This document shows positions 7,570 to 18,100 of a stretch of 18,100 nucleotides of DNA, one piece after another. The stretch's first letter is position 1. Each line of letters begins with the position of its first letter. The notes under the pieces were generated by a model. The model was not told where the DNA came from. It saw only the letters and a list, made by a program, of their open reading frames with translations, and searched no databases. This stretch comes from Actinomycetota bacterium (GTDB taxonomy: Bacteria > Actinomycetota > Actinomycetes > Actinomycetales > Microbacteriaceae): contig WLES01000003.1 in assembly GCA_009704155.1 (NCBI GenBank), positions 1 to 18,100 of the forward strand. Reading direction: 5' to 3'. A program made the position numbers and the translations under genes.

Positions 7570-8682
7570 CTAGAGAACGTCGTCCGCGCCCATGGCACGG
7601 ATTGATTCGACAATCGATTTGACTCGTTGCGCGTTGGTGGAGTTGGTGACGAGGAGTGCATCCGGTGTGTCAACAATGACGATGTCCTTGACGCCGACAA
7701 CGGAGATGAGCCGGGACGTTTGCGAGACGACGAGTCCGCTCGCACCCTCGTTGAGTACACGAGTGTTTTCCCCGAGTGTCACGAGCACGTTTGCTCGCCC
7801 ATGGTTGTGAAGTCTGGCCAGCGCAGCGAAATCACCGATATCGTCCCAGTGAAACTCTCCAGGGATGACGGCCAGTTTTCCTGCTTCAGCGGCGGGCTCG
7901 GCGATTGCGTAATCAATGGCAACCTTCGGAATCGTGGGCCAGAGCCGTGCAACGGTCTCGTCGCGTTCTGGCGAATCCCACGCATCCGCGATGGCTTCAA
8001 CGGGTTCTGCAACGTCTGGCCGATGTGTGCGGAGCTCATCGAGCAGCACGCTCGCCCGTGCGATGAACATCCCCGCGTTCCACAGGTGCCGATCGCCGTC
8101 GACGTAATCAATGGCGACGTCCAACTTGGGCTTCTCGACGAACTTGCTCACCGAGCGCGCATGAGGTGCACCATCAATTGCGAGGGCGGCTCCGGTTTCG
8201 ATATACCCGAACGCCGTCGACGGTTCGGTCGGGCGAATTCCAATTGTCACGATGTATCCAGCGAGCGCCGTGGCAATTGCTTCGCGAACTGCGTTACCGA
8301 ATCGTCGGTCATCGGCGATGACGTGGTCTGCGGCAAACGAACCGATTATCGCGTCGGGGTTTCGGCGCACAAGCACCGCAGCTGCGAGCGCAATGGCGGC
8401 GGTCGAGTCTTTGGGTGACGGCTCAAGAATTAGGTCGACGGCGTTCAGCTGTGGAAGTTCTTCGGTGACGGTTGCTTTGTGCGCGACCCCGCACACAACG
8501 ACAATGTTGTTCCCGGCTATCGGGGTGAGTCTGTTCCACGTGTCAACGAGCAACGAATTGCCCGTTCCCGCAAGATCGTGCAGGAATTTCGGCTCATCCG
8601 CACGAGACAGTGGCCACAAACGAGAACCAACGCCCCCCGCGGGAATAATCGCGTAAAAGTTGCTGTCGAGGGCCGTTGCCAT
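7570..8682 (-). CDS. manC: Mannose-1-phosphate guanylyltransferase (GDP-mannose pyrophosphorylase)
   Basis: Makes GDP-mannose from mannose-1-phosphate and GTP, the donor for mannosylated lipids, glycans and polysaccharide. 370 residues, so only the nucleotidyltransferase domain; the long bifunctional ManC form with a phosphomannose isomerase domain is about 470. Seen: the signature PAGGVGSRLWPLSR (14-27) with PKF just after, the EPSPKDSTAAIALAA nucleotide-sugar stretch, FVEKP and the WNAGMF motif, then FHWDDIGDFAAL. The start ATG 8682 is placed ten residues before the signature as in relatives; the frame remains open upstream across the divergent sdhC gene, but that is an antisense shadow. 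TAGGCT ends seven bases before ATG and may be a leaderless -10 box. No clear terminator follows before the nucleoside operon promoter region. Confidence 0.9.
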   Translation of the reverse strand: MATALDSNFYAIIPAGGVGSRLWPLSRADEPKFLHDLAGTGNSLLVDTWNRLTPIAGNNIVVVCGVAHKATVTEELPQLNAVDLILEPSPKDSTAAIALAAAVLVRRNPDAIIGSFAADHVIADDRRFGNAVREAIATALAGYIVTIGIRPTEPSTAFGYIETGAALAIDGAPHARSVSKFVEKPKLDVAIDYVDGDRHLWNAGMFIARASVLLDELRTHRPDVAEPVEAIADAWDSPERDETVARLWPTIPKVAIDYAIAEPAAEAGKLAVIPGEFHWDDIGDFAALARLHNHGRANVLVTLGENTRVLNEGASGLVVSQTSRLISVVGVKDIVIVDTPDALLVTNSTNAQRVKSIVESIRAMGADDVL

Positions 8683-8689
8683 GTCATTC

Positions 8690-8695
8690 AGCCTA
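8690..8695 (-). promoter_or_regulatory. Possible leaderless -10 box for manC
   Basis: TAGGCT on the minus strand ends seven bases before ATG 8682, in the 63-base divergent gap shared with sdhC. No Shine-Dalgarno match better than AGG is visible for manC, and the -35 is not recognisable. This suggests, but does not prove, a transcript starting at the initiation codon. Confidence 0.25.
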
Positions 8696-8706
8696 CGCGA
8701 GACGGG

Positions 8707-8712
8707 TAAAGT
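8707..8712 (+). promoter_or_regulatory. Putative -10 element of the sdhCDAB operon
   Basis: TAAAGT lies 33 bases before the sdhC GTG, with TCATTC 17 bases further upstream as a poor -35. It would give a short leader that contains the clear ribosome site GGAG (8736-8739). The divergent manC gene starts within the same 63-base gap. Weak consensus match. Confidence 0.25.
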
Positions 8713-8745
8713 GGAAGGCATCGGGACTACGTCAAGGAGATGTGA

Positions 8746-9153
8746 GTGAGCACAACTGCAGAGCGCGAATCGAAAACAAAGATTGCGGGAACTCTCTATC
8801 GCGGGCATGAAGGAATGTGGTCGTGGGTGCTTCACCGCATCACGGGAATCGCCATTTACTTCTTCCTCCTCGTTCACGTTCTCGACACCGCGACTCTGCG
8901 CATCAGCCCCGAGGTCTACAACGGAGTGATTGGCGCTTACAAGACACCCATCATGGGGATCGGCGAAGCCGGACTTGTCGCAGCGATTGTCTTTCACGCG
9001 ATGAACGGACTCCGCGTTATTCTCGTCGACTCGACGTCGTGGGGAACGAAGTACCAGCGCCACATGTTTTACGTCGTTCTCGGCTTGTGGACTGCGCTCA
9101 TGATTGCGTTCGTGCCGCGTCACCTCATGAACGTTTTTTCGGGAGGCCACTAA
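8746..9153 (+). CDS. sdhC: Succinate dehydrogenase cytochrome b556 subunit
   Basis: Membrane anchor of respiratory complex II that carries heme b and the quinone site with SdhD. 135 residues with three hydrophobic segments, the normal plan. Seen: SWVLHRITGI (26-35) with Ser and Arg of the quinone pocket, H44 in LLVHVLD on the first helix, and H84 in FHAMNGLR, which matches the heme-ligand position of the family. The GTG start is preceded by AAGGAG at ideal distance (8734-8739). The stop shares one base with the sdhD start (TAATG). It is the first gene of the sdhCDAB operon. Whether one or two hemes are bound cannot be settled from the sequence. Confidence 0.95.
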   Translation: MSTTAERESKTKIAGTLYRGHEGMWSWVLHRITGIAIYFFLLVHVLDTATLRISPEVYNGVIGAYKTPIMGIGEAGLVAAIVFHAMNGLRVILVDSTSWGTKYQRHMFYVVLGLWTALMIAFVPRHLMNVFSGGH

Positions 9154-9563
9154 TGAATCTGACGAAGCGCCTCAAGCTCGACCGTCTCGCATGGGTCTTC
9201 ATGCGTGTTTCCGGATTCTTCCTCGTCTTCCTGATCTTCACCCACCTCATCGTCAACGTGATGCAAGACGGCGGTGTTCACGCAATCGACTTCGCTTTCG
9301 TCGCCGGCAAGCTCGCTGACCCGATGTGGCAGTGGTTTGATGTCACCCTCCTGTGGCTTGCTGTTCTTCACGGCACCAACGGAATGCGCACGATTGTCGA
9401 CGACTACGTTTACCGCGCGAAGTTGAAGAAGGTCTTGCTCGGAGGGCTTTACGGGTCGACCGCGCTGTTGCTGGTCCTGGGAACACTCGTCCTTTTCACG
9501 CTTGATCCCTGCCCTGCCGGAAGCCCAGCAGACTTGCTTCCGTCGTTCTGTTCAGTCAGCTAG
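9153..9563 (+). CDS. sdhD: Succinate dehydrogenase hydrophobic membrane anchor subunit
   Basis: Second membrane subunit of complex II. 136 residues, three hydrophobic segments (roughly 14-37, 60-77 and 93-117). Seen: RVSGFFLVFLIFTHLIVN with H31 on helix 1 and LHGTNGMR with H73 on helix 2, the likely heme partner of SdhC H84. The C-terminal tail DPCPAGSPADLLPSFCSVS has two Cys and would lie outside the membrane; its role is unknown. ATG 9153 overlaps the sdhC stop by one base and GGGAGG stands upstream. A 33-base gap then leads to sdhA. Family call is firm from motif and operon context. Confidence 0.94.
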   Translation: MNLTKRLKLDRLAWVFMRVSGFFLVFLIFTHLIVNVMQDGGVHAIDFAFVAGKLADPMWQWFDVTLLWLAVLHGTNGMRTIVDDYVYRAKLKKVLLGGLYGSTALLLVLGTLVLFTLDPCPAGSPADLLPSFCSVS

Positions 9564-9596
9564 TTTTCTTCCTCACATCTATATAAGGAGTAGTTC

Positions 9597-11345
9597 GTGC
9601 CTACGGTTCATCACCACGAATATGACGTTGTCATTGTTGGAGCAGGTGGGGCGGGAATGCGCGCCGCAATCGAGTCGGCGCCACACACCAAGACGGCCGT
9701 GATTTCCAAGTTGTACCCGACCCGTTCGCACACAGGTGCCGCACAGGGCGGAATGGCTGCAGCGCTCGCCAACGTCGAAGAGGATTCGTGGGAGTGGCAC
9801 ACGTTCGACACCGTCAAGGGTGGCGACTACCTCGTTGATCAGGACGCGGCGGAAATTCTCGCGCGCGAAGCGATCGACGCGATCATCGACCTAGAAAACA
9901 TGGGCCTCCCGTTCAACCGAACACCGGACGGCAAAATCGACCAGCGCCGATTTGGTGGGCATACGCGAGACCACGGCAAGGCGCCGGTTCGTCGTGCGTG
10001 CTACGCGGCTGACCGCACCGGACACATGATCCTGCAGACTCTCTTCCAGAACTGCGTCAAGCTCGGCGTCGAGTTCTACAACGAGTTCTATGTTCTCGAC
10101 CTCCTTCTCACCGAGGTCAACGGCAAGACGACCGCGAGCGGTGTTGTCTCCTACGAACTGTCAACGGGTGACATCCACGTCTTCAACGCAACGTCCGTCG
10201 TTTTCGCAACGGGTGGTTTCGGCAAGATGTTCAAGACCACCTCAAACGCTCACACCCTGACCGGTGACGGCGTCGGAATCATTTGGCGCAAGGGAATCCC
10301 GCTCGAAGACATGGAGTTCTTCCAGTTCCACCCGACCGGGCTCGCCGGCCTTGGAATCCTCCTCACCGAGGGCGCTCGAGGCGAGGGGGCTATCCTTCGA
10401 AACGTCAACGGCGAACGATTCATGGAACGCTACGCACCAACTATCAAAGACCTTGCACCGCGTGACATCATTTCGCGGCACATGGTTCAAGAGGTCGCGG
10501 AAGGTCGCGGTGCCGGACCCAACAAGGACTACGTTCTCCTTGACTGCACCCACCTCGGCGCCGAGGTTCTCGAAACTAAACTTCCCGACATCACCGAGTT
10601 CGCTCGCACGTACCTGGGCATCGACCCCGTCACCGAACCGTTACCCGGCATGCCTACGGCTCACTACGCCATGGGTGGCATCCCCACCAACGTCGACGCC
10701 CAAGTGCTCAAAGACAACACCACCGTCATTCCAGGACTCTATGCAGCCGGTGAGTGTGCGTGTGTTTCTGTGCACGGATCCAACCGTCTTGGCACGAACT
10801 CGCTTCTCGACATCAACGTCTTCGGAAAGCGCGCGGGCCGTAACGCCGCTGCATACGCCAACAAGGCCAAGCGTCCGCCGCTGCCGGCCGGAGCCGAGAA
10901 ATTCGTCACTGACCTCATCGAATCGATGCGAACGGCAAAGGGTAAAGAATCTGTTGCCGAGATCCGCAAGGAGCTCCAAGTCGAGATGGACCGCAACGCC
11001 CAGGTGTTCCGCACAGAAGAATCTCTCGGGCACGCGCTCACGGTAATTGAAGGATTGCGAAAGCGTTACAAGAACGTCGGAATCCACGACCGTGGCCAAC
11101 GATTCAACACCGACTTGCTCGAGGCCATTGAACTCGGTTTCCTGCTTGACCTTGCTGAAGTTGTCGTGGTCTCCGCTCGAAACCGGAAAGAAAGTCGGGG
11201 CGGACACATGCGCGACGACTTCCCGACTCGCGATGACAAAAAGTACATGAAGCACACGATGGCGTACAAGAAGGGGCAGAAGATCTCGATCGACTGGAAG
11301 CCCGTCGTCATCACCAACTACCCCCCGATGGAGAGGAAGTACTAA
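9597..11345 (+). CDS. sdhA: Succinate dehydrogenase flavoprotein subunit
   Basis: Catalytic subunit that oxidises succinate to fumarate and passes electrons to FAD. 582 residues, normal length. Seen: the Rossmann motif [11 protein letters not shown] (14-24), SHTGAAQGG (44-52) with H45 as the site of covalent FAD attachment, the substrate-site HPTG (245-248), active-site region TEGARGEG (257-264) and APRD with R289, then the C-terminal FAD-site stretch [22 protein letters not shown]. The GTG start 9597 follows AAGGAG (9584-9589); the 33-base gap from sdhD is the only real spacer in the operon. The stop overlaps the sdhB start by one base. All key residues seen are present, so a working enzyme is expected. 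Confidence 0.97.
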   Translation: MPTVHHHEYDVVIVGAGGAGMRAAIESAPHTKTAVISKLYPTRSHTGAAQGGMAAALANVEEDSWEWHTFDTVKGGDYLVDQDAAEILAREAIDAIIDLENMGLPFNRTPDGKIDQRRFGGHTRDHGKAPVRRACYAADRTGHMILQTLFQNCVKLGVEFYNEFYVLDLLLTEVNGKTTASGVVSYELSTGDIHVFNATSVVFATGGFGKMFKTTSNAHTLTGDGVGIIWRKGIPLEDMEFFQFHPTGLAGLGILLTEGARGEGAILRNVNGERFMERYAPTIKDLAPRDIISRHMVQEVAEGRGAGPNKDYVLLDCTHLGAEVLETKLPDITEFARTYLGIDPVTEPLPGMPTAHYAMGGIPTNVDAQVLKDNTTVIPGLYAAGECACVSVHGSNRLGTNSLLDINVFGKRAGRNAAAYANKAKRPPLPAGAEKFVTDLIESMRTAKGKESVAEIRKELQVEMDRNAQVFRTEESLGHALTVIEGLRKRYKNVGIHDRGQRFNTDLLEAIELGFLLDLAEVVVVSARNRKESRGGHMRDDFPTRDDKKYMKHTMAYKKGQKISIDWKPVVITNYPPMERKY

Positions 11346-12076
11346 TGGGCGAGCTCGGTGCTGTTCAGTCATTTACGGTTACGTTCAATGTTCGTCGATT
11401 CAACCCGGAGACCGACGAAGAACCGTACTGGCAGGATTTCGACGTCCAGATGTACTCGACCGACCGCGTCCTCGACGGTCTCCACAAAATCAAGTGGGAC
11501 CAGGACGGAACACTCTCGTTCCGCCGCTCGTGCGCACACGGGATCTGCGGCTCTGATGCGATGCGAATCAACGGTCGCAACCGGCTCGCGTGCAAGACGC
11601 TGATCAAAGACCTCGACATCACGAAGCCTGTTTACGTCGAAGCAATCAAGGGACTGCCGCTCGAAAAAGACCTCATCGTTGACATGGAGCCGTTCTTCGC
11701 CGCCTATCGCGAGGTTCAGCCGTTCCTCCAGACCTCGGCGAAGCCCGACAAGGAGCACCTCCAGTCAATCGAACAGCGCGCGCGGTTCGACGACACCACC
11801 AAGTGCATCCTCTGTGCTGCGTGCACAACATCGTGCCCTGTCTTCTGGACGGACGGTCAGTACTTCGGTCCCGCTGCCATCGTCAGCGCCCACCGATTCA
11901 TTTTTGATTCGCGTGACGAAGAGGCTCAGGTTCGCCTTGACATCCTCAACTCGAAGGAAGGCGTCTGGCGTTGCCGCACGACCTTTAACTGTTCGGAGGC
12001 GTGCCCTCGAGGAATTGAAGTGACCAAGGCCATCGCCGAAGTCAAGCAAGCTGCTATTCGCGGAGTGCGAAAGTAA
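11345..12076 (+). CDS. sdhB: Succinate dehydrogenase iron-sulfur subunit
   Basis: Electron relay between SdhA and the membrane anchor. 243 residues. The ferredoxin-like N-terminal domain carries a [2Fe-2S] site with C63, C68, D71 and C83; Asp in place of the third Cys is the arrangement also known in E. coli SdhB. The C-terminal domain has C154, C157, C160 (CILCAAC) and C164, C210, C216, C220 (CRTTFNCSEACP), which supply the [4Fe-4S] and [3Fe-4S] clusters. SCPVFW places a Trp near the quinone site as expected. ATG 11345 overlaps the sdhA stop (TAATG). It is the last gene of the operon, with an intrinsic terminator about 65 bases on. Confidence 0.97.
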   Translation: MGELGAVQSFTVTFNVRRFNPETDEEPYWQDFDVQMYSTDRVLDGLHKIKWDQDGTLSFRRSCAHGICGSDAMRINGRNRLACKTLIKDLDITKPVYVEAIKGLPLEKDLIVDMEPFFAAYREVQPFLQTSAKPDKEHLQSIEQRARFDDTTKCILCAACTTSCPVFWTDGQYFGPAAIVSAHRFIFDSRDEEAQVRLDILNSKEGVWRCRTTFNCSEACPRGIEVTKAIAEVKQAAIRGVRK

Positions 12077-12140
12077 CAAACGCGCGTGCGAACTTAAGAA
12101 CGGTCACGGTGCCGTCGCACGCTGTGCATCGTGGGGAAGC

Positions 12141-12172
12141 GCCCGGGGGACGCCCCGGGCCTTTTCTCTTTT
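12141..12172 (+). terminator. Intrinsic terminator of the sdhCDAB operon
   Basis: Perfect eight-pair G/C stem GCCCGGGG (12141-12148) with CCCCGGGC (12153-12160), loop GACG, followed at once by the T-rich CTTTTCTCTTTT. It sits 65 bases after the sdhB stop and before xth. This is the only textbook terminator in the window. Confidence 0.88.
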
Positions 12173-12189
12173 CTGGAACGGGCTGAAAG

Positions 12190-12195
12190 TAGGAT
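12190..12195 (+). promoter_or_regulatory. Possible leaderless -10 box or Shine-Dalgarno of xth
   Basis: TAGGAT stands exactly six bases before ATG 12202, the distance expected when transcription starts at the A of ATG. Its AGGA could instead be a ribosome site seven bases from ATG. A matching -35 would fall in the T-rich tail of the sdh terminator and is weak. Confidence 0.35.
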
Positions 12196-12201
12196 TGACG
12201 C

Positions 12202-15538
<3,337 letters not shown>

Positions 15539-15544
15539 GTTCAC

Positions 15545-15574
15545 AGTGTATTCATGGGGACGGTATTGGCGTAA
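15545..15574 (-). promoter_or_regulatory. Putative glpK promoter (leaderless)
   Basis: On the minus strand TACACT (15550-15545) is the -10 and ends six bases before ATG 15538. TTACGC (15574-15569), 18 bases further upstream, is a weak -35. No ribosome site lies before the gene, which supports transcription starting at the A of ATG. The -35 overlaps that of the divergent riboflavin promoter. Confidence 0.42.
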
Positions 15575-15594
15575 GACGAAATCGGGGTTAGCAT
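15566..15594 (+). promoter_or_regulatory. Putative promoter of the riboflavin operon
   Basis: TTGGCG (15566-15571) and TAGCAT (15589-15594) are separated by exactly 17 bases, each matching four of six consensus positions. The predicted start near 15601 falls just before the FMN aptamer, as a riboswitch promoter should. Confidence 0.5.
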
Positions 15595-15605
15595 TGAAGA
15601 GAGCA

Positions 15606-15731
15606 CGTGCTCCAGGGTCAGTGAAAATCTGAGCCGGCGGTTACAGTCCGCGACCCGCATGACCCTGGTCATTCGGTTGATTCGGTGAAATTCCGGAACC
15701 GACGGTTAAAGTCCGGATGGGAGGAAGCACG
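15606..15731 (+). promoter_or_regulatory. FMN riboswitch aptamer (RFN element)
   Basis: Senses flavin mononucleotide in the nascent riboflavin mRNA. P1 closes between CGTGCT (15606-15611) and AGCACG (15726-15731). Inside are the RFN hallmarks in order: AGGGTCAGTGAAAATCTGA (P2 arm), GCCGGCGGTTACAGTCCGCGACCCG (P3 arm; shown here only as the stretch near 15633-15656), a variable hairpin ATGAC-CCTG-GTCAT (15659-15672), the second GGTGAAATTCCGG arm, ACCGACGGTTAAAGTC, and the closing GGATGGGAGGAAGC. It lies directly upstream of ribD, so high FMN should lower expression of the whole rib operon. Confidence 0.95.
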
Positions 15732-15801
15732 GAGGCTGTCCGCCGTCGGCGGTGGCCCGCGACCTTTGTTGCATCCCCGGACGTGCTCAGAAGGAGTCCG
15801 G
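15732..15801 (+). promoter_or_regulatory. Riboswitch expression platform with Shine-Dalgarno hairpin of ribD
   Basis: CCGGAC (15777-15782) can pair with GTCCGG (15796-15801), closing a 13-base loop that contains most of the ribosome site AAGGAG (15791-15796); the stem ends right at ATG 15802. A second hairpin CCGCC-GTC-GGCGG lies at 15740-15752 but has no strong T tract behind it. This points to control of translation rather than termination. CGTGCT recurs at 15782-15787 and can pair with the aptamer P1 3' strand AGCACG, offering the alternative fold. Confidence 0.65.
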
Positions 15802-16806
15802 ATGATTACCAAATACGACGACGTGATGCGTCGCGCAGCTGAACTTGCCCTTCGCGGTCCGCGAACGGGAGAAAACCCGCAGGTCGGGTGCATCCTGCTG
15901 GACGAATCAGGAACAATCGTCGCAGAGGGGTGGCACCGCGGTGCCGGGACCCCGCACGCTGAAGTTGACGCGCTGTCCAAGGTCGATTCAGCGAAAGGTC
16001 TCACCGCTGTCGTCACGCTCGAGCCGTGTAATCACACTGGTCGAACTGGTCCGTGTTCGGAGGCACTCATCGCTGCTGGCGTAGCCAGAGTCGTGTACTC
16101 ACTCGATGACCCTGGAGTCGCCGCCCGCGGCGGTGCACAGAAGCTAACCGATGCCGGTATTGATGTTGTCCCTCACATTCTTCCCGGTGTCGGTGAAAAC
16201 CTCGTCCACCGTTGGCTAACCGCGAATCGCCTCGGGCGTCCGTGGGTGACAGCTAAATGGGGTTCGACCCTCGACGGTCGCGTCGCCGCCACAGACGGCA
16301 CGAGCCAGTGGATCACCTCATCCGAATCGCGCTCCTTCATTCACCACCTCCGCGCACAGCACGACACGATCGCGGTCGGCTCCGGCACGGTGCTCGCCGA
16401 CAACCCCAGCCTCACGGCGCGAACGGCGAACGGCGACTTGTTCCCGTTCCAGCCTCTCCCCGTTGTTATCGGTGCTCGCGAAATCCCGTCCGGATCAAGC
16501 CTGTGGAGTCACCCGCGCGGTGTTCTTCACGAAACAGGCCCTCTCGACGAGATTCTCGCGCGCCTGTTCGACATCGGAGTACGCAGCCTCTTCCTCGAAG
16601 GTGGTCCGAGTCTCCTCAACTCCTTCATTCGTGAAGGTCTCGTCGACGAGTACATCGTGTGCATTGCGCCCATGCTGCTCGGAGGAACTAGAACGTCAAC
16701 GGGTGACTTAGGAATCGATACCCTCACCCAAGCGCGCAAACTCTCCATCGTCGAGACCCAACACCTCGGTGGCGATATTGTCGTCACCGCTCGAGAGGCA
16801 CATTAG
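15802..16806 (+). CDS. ribD: Bifunctional riboflavin biosynthesis deaminase/reductase
   Basis: Carries out the second and third steps after GTP cyclohydrolase II: deamination of the pyrimidine, then NADPH-dependent reduction of the ribose side chain. 334 residues. N-terminal deaminase domain (about 1-140): PHAEVDAL with zinc ligand H52 and catalytic E54, and EPCNHTGRTGPC with zinc ligands C76 and C85. C-terminal reductase domain (about 145-334): WVTAKWGSTLDGR (148-160), TSQWITSSESR, VGSGTVLADNPSLTAR, and FLEGGPSLLNSFIREGLVDE. ATG 15802 is chosen because AAGGAG lies five bases upstream within the riboswitch platform; the frame is open further upstream but runs through the aptamer. First gene of the riboflavin operon; ribE follows with no gap. 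Confidence 0.96.
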   Translation: MITKYDDVMRRAAELALRGPRTGENPQVGCILLDESGTIVAEGWHRGAGTPHAEVDALSKVDSAKGLTAVVTLEPCNHTGRTGPCSEALIAAGVARVVYSLDDPGVAARGGAQKLTDAGIDVVPHILPGVGENLVHRWLTANRLGRPWVTAKWGSTLDGRVAATDGTSQWITSSESRSFIHHLRAQHDTIAVGSGTVLADNPSLTARTANGDLFPFQPLPVVIGAREIPSGSSLWSHPRGVLHETGPLDEILARLFDIGVRSLFLEGGPSLLNSFIREGLVDEYIVCIAPMLLGGTRTSTGDLGIDTLTQARKLSIVETQHLGGDIVVTAREAH

Positions 16807-17412
16807 GTGTTTACCGGCATTATCGCGGAACGCGGTGTCATCGACGCCGTCGCGCCCACCGGAGATTCGGTGCGGGTCGTTGTTCGCGCGCCCAAAGCCG
16901 TCTCAAAGGCACGGCACGGGGACTCGATCGCCGTCTCCGGTGTGTGTCTCACCGTCGTCGAGAGCACGGCTGACACGTTCACCGCTGATGTGATGGGCCA
17001 GACACTCCAGATGTCGAACCCTGCGCAATGGACGGCCGGCGCTGCCGTGAACATCGAATCCGCGATGGCAATGGGTGACCAGCTCGGAGGGCACATTGTC
17101 CAGGGTCACGTCGACGGCACTGCGCGGGTCGTGAGCGTCACCCCCAGCGGAGACTGGACGGTCATTCGCTTCGCGCTGGATCCCGCGCACGCTCCACTCA
17201 TCGTCGACAAAGGTTCGCTGACGGTCGACGGTGTCTCCCTCACCGTTTCCACCGTTGGTGACGACTGGTGCGAAGTCTCCCTGATTCCAGAAACACTTGT
17301 CGCAACGACCCTTGGACAACTCATCCCTGGGCAACTCGTCAACATTGAGACCGACATTCTCGCGCGCCACGTCGCGCGACTCGCACACTTTGACAAAGGA
17401 ATGACATCATGA
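16807..17412 (+). CDS. ribE: Riboflavin synthase, alpha subunit type
   Basis: Last step of the pathway: two molecules of 6,7-dimethyl-8-ribityllumazine are dismutated into riboflavin and a pyrimidine that is recycled. 201 residues made of two similar lumazine-binding halves (about 1-97 and 98-190). Seen: N-terminal MFTGIIAERG, half-one SGVCLTVVES with C47, GGHIVQGHVDGTA at the junction, half-two DGVSLTVSTV, and the IPETLVATTLG loop. The GTG start is directly next to the ribD stop, with GAGAGG upstream inside ribD. Its stop overlaps the ribBA start as ATGA (17409-17412). Some nomenclatures call this gene ribC. Confidence 0.96.
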   Translation: MFTGIIAERGVIDAVAPTGDSVRVVVRAPKAVSKARHGDSIAVSGVCLTVVESTADTFTADVMGQTLQMSNPAQWTAGAAVNIESAMAMGDQLGGHIVQGHVDGTARVVSVTPSGDWTVIRFALDPAHAPLIVDKGSLTVDGVSLTVSTVGDDWCEVSLIPETLVATTLGQLIPGQLVNIETDILARHVARLAHFDKGMTS

Positions 17413-18100
17413 CGACCGTAGACAAAGCACTCGATGAACTCCGCGCAGGGCGGCCCATCGTAATTGTTGATTCGCCCGAGCGTGAAAACGAGGGTGACAT
17501 CGTCATGGCGGCTCAACACGCGACGACAGAGTGGCTCGCACTGGCGATTCGCCACTCGAGCGGGTTCCTCTGTGCGCCGATGACCAACGAGCGCGCGAAT
17601 GAACTTGACCTTCCGCTCATGGTTGAACACAACCAGGATTCTCGACGCACCGCCTACACCGTGAGTGTCGACGCAGCTGAAGGCGTGTCGACCGGTGTTT
17701 CAGCAGCGGATCGGGCAATGACCCTTCGCGTTCTGGGCAACGCGGGAAGCGGACCGGCTGACCTCATCCGCCCAGGCCACATCATCCCGCTCCGCGCAGT
17801 GCCAGGCGGAGTGCGCGAACGCGCAGGTCACACCGAAGCGACGGTAGACCTACTCACGCTGGCTGGCCTGAACCCCGTCGGCATGATCGGTGAACTCATG
17901 AACGACGACGGAACAATGATGGGTGGGGCCGACCTCACGGAGTTTGCAGCAACCAACGGACTCGTCATCGTCTCAATCGAGGAAATCGCGACCCACCTCG
18001 AAGGAAACTGGATTCCGCTCCCCGACGGCAATGCCGACCGGTATTCGTTCGAAATCGAAACACGTGTGCCGACAAGCCACGGGATCTTCCGACTTCGCGC
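17409..18100 (+). CDS. ribBA: 3,4-dihydroxy-2-butanone-4-phosphate synthase / GTP cyclohydrolase II fusion, N-terminal part (cut by right edge)
   Basis: Supplies both starting branches of riboflavin synthesis: the four-carbon unit from ribulose-5-phosphate and the pyrimidine from GTP. The frame is open from ATG 17409 to the window end (230 full codons plus two bases). The DHBP synthase domain is complete: DSPERENEGD with acidic metal-site residues E26, E28 and D30, RHSSGFLC, SVDAAEGVSTGVSAADRA, RPGHIIPLRA with H124, and ERAGHTEATVDL with H141. The usual Cys in the VxCEL stretch is Gly here (MIGEL). From about residue 212, RYSFEIETRVPTSHGIFRLRA matches the start of a GTP cyclohydrolase II domain, so this is the fused form rather than stand-alone RibB. 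Whether the second domain is intact cannot be seen. Start overlaps the ribE stop. Confidence 0.94.
   Translation, partial: MTTVDKALDELRAGRPIVIVDSPERENEGDIVMAAQHATTEWLALAIRHSSGFLCAPMTNERANELDLPLMVEHNQDSRRTAYTVSVDAAEGVSTGVSAADRAMTLRVLGNAGSGPADLIRPGHIIPLRAVPGGVRERAGHTEATVDLLTLAGLNPVGMIGELMNDDGTMMGGADLTEFAATNGLVIVSIEEIATHLEGNWIPLPDGNADRYSFEIETRVPTSHGIFRLR

Noticed and set aside
7517-7573. Inverted repeat CTAGCG ... CGCTAG around the manC stop with a small inner hairpin, as a manC terminator
   Set aside because: The arms are only six bases with a 45-base loop, the inner hairpin is bulged, and no T tract follows on the minus strand.
8683-9150. Upstream open extension of the manC frame by 156 residues
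   Set aside because: It is antisense to sdhC, which has motifs, ribosome site and operon context. The extension has no recognisable domain, and the nucleotidyltransferase signature sits at the usual distance from ATG 8682.
9564-9596. TATATA-rich spacer before sdhA as an internal promoter
   Set aside because: No -35 at suitable distance; the AT-rich bases lead directly into the strong AAGGAG ribosome site and are better explained as an open ribosome-binding region.
15740-15757. CCGCC-GTC-GGCGG hairpin as an intrinsic terminator of the riboswitch
   Set aside because: The stem is short and followed by CGCGACCTTTGTTG without a run of T. Translation control by the ATG-proximal hairpin fits better.
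15685-15801. Upstream extension of the ribD frame
   Set aside because: It translates through conserved FMN aptamer bases. ATG 15802 has AAGGAG at the right distance.

Overview
The window looks like chromosomal DNA of an actinobacterium, most likely in Microbacteriaceae/Micrococcales. Reasons: the protein sequences are of actinobacterial type (GlpK with a GLFAPHW core, SdhC-D-A-B order, long BMP-type nucleoside permeases); GTG and TTG starts are frequent; genes are packed with 1-4 base overlaps; and several starts sit 6-7 bases after a TAnnnT box, as in leaderless actinobacterial transcripts. GC content appears moderate (by eye, not computed). I see no insertion sequence, prophage, CRISPR array, tRNA or rRNA.

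Left part, minus strand (1-7363): a seven-gene nucleoside uptake and salvage cluster. In transcription order it is a BMP-family nucleoside-binding lipoprotein, an ABC ATPase with two nucleotide-binding domains, two permeases, cytidine deaminase, thymidine phosphorylase and adenosine deaminase (cut by the left edge). Imported nucleosides would be deaminated (Cdd, Add) and pyrimidine deoxynucleosides split by phosphorolysis (DeoA). A 206-base gap (7364-7569) carries the likely promoter. A large stem-loop separates the lipoprotein gene from the rest.

Middle (7570-12172): a minus-strand mannose-1-phosphate guanylyltransferase gene is divergent from the plus-strand sdhCDAB operon (succinate dehydrogenase, respiratory complex II), which ends in a strong intrinsic terminator. 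It is followed by xth (exodeoxyribonuclease III) and trpS (tryptophanyl-tRNA synthetase) on the plus strand.

Right part (14039-18100): glpK (glycerol kinase, minus strand) converges on trpS with overlapping stop codons. Its 5' end is back to back with a riboflavin operon: promoter, FMN riboswitch, ribD, ribE and a ribBA fusion cut by the right edge.

Every gene belongs to a known core-metabolism family, and I found no previously undescribed system. The observations most worth a second look are regulatory: the repeated pairing segments of the FMN riboswitch, overlapping divergent promoters with a probably leaderless glpK, and the stem-loop plus possible internal promoter inside the nucleoside operon.
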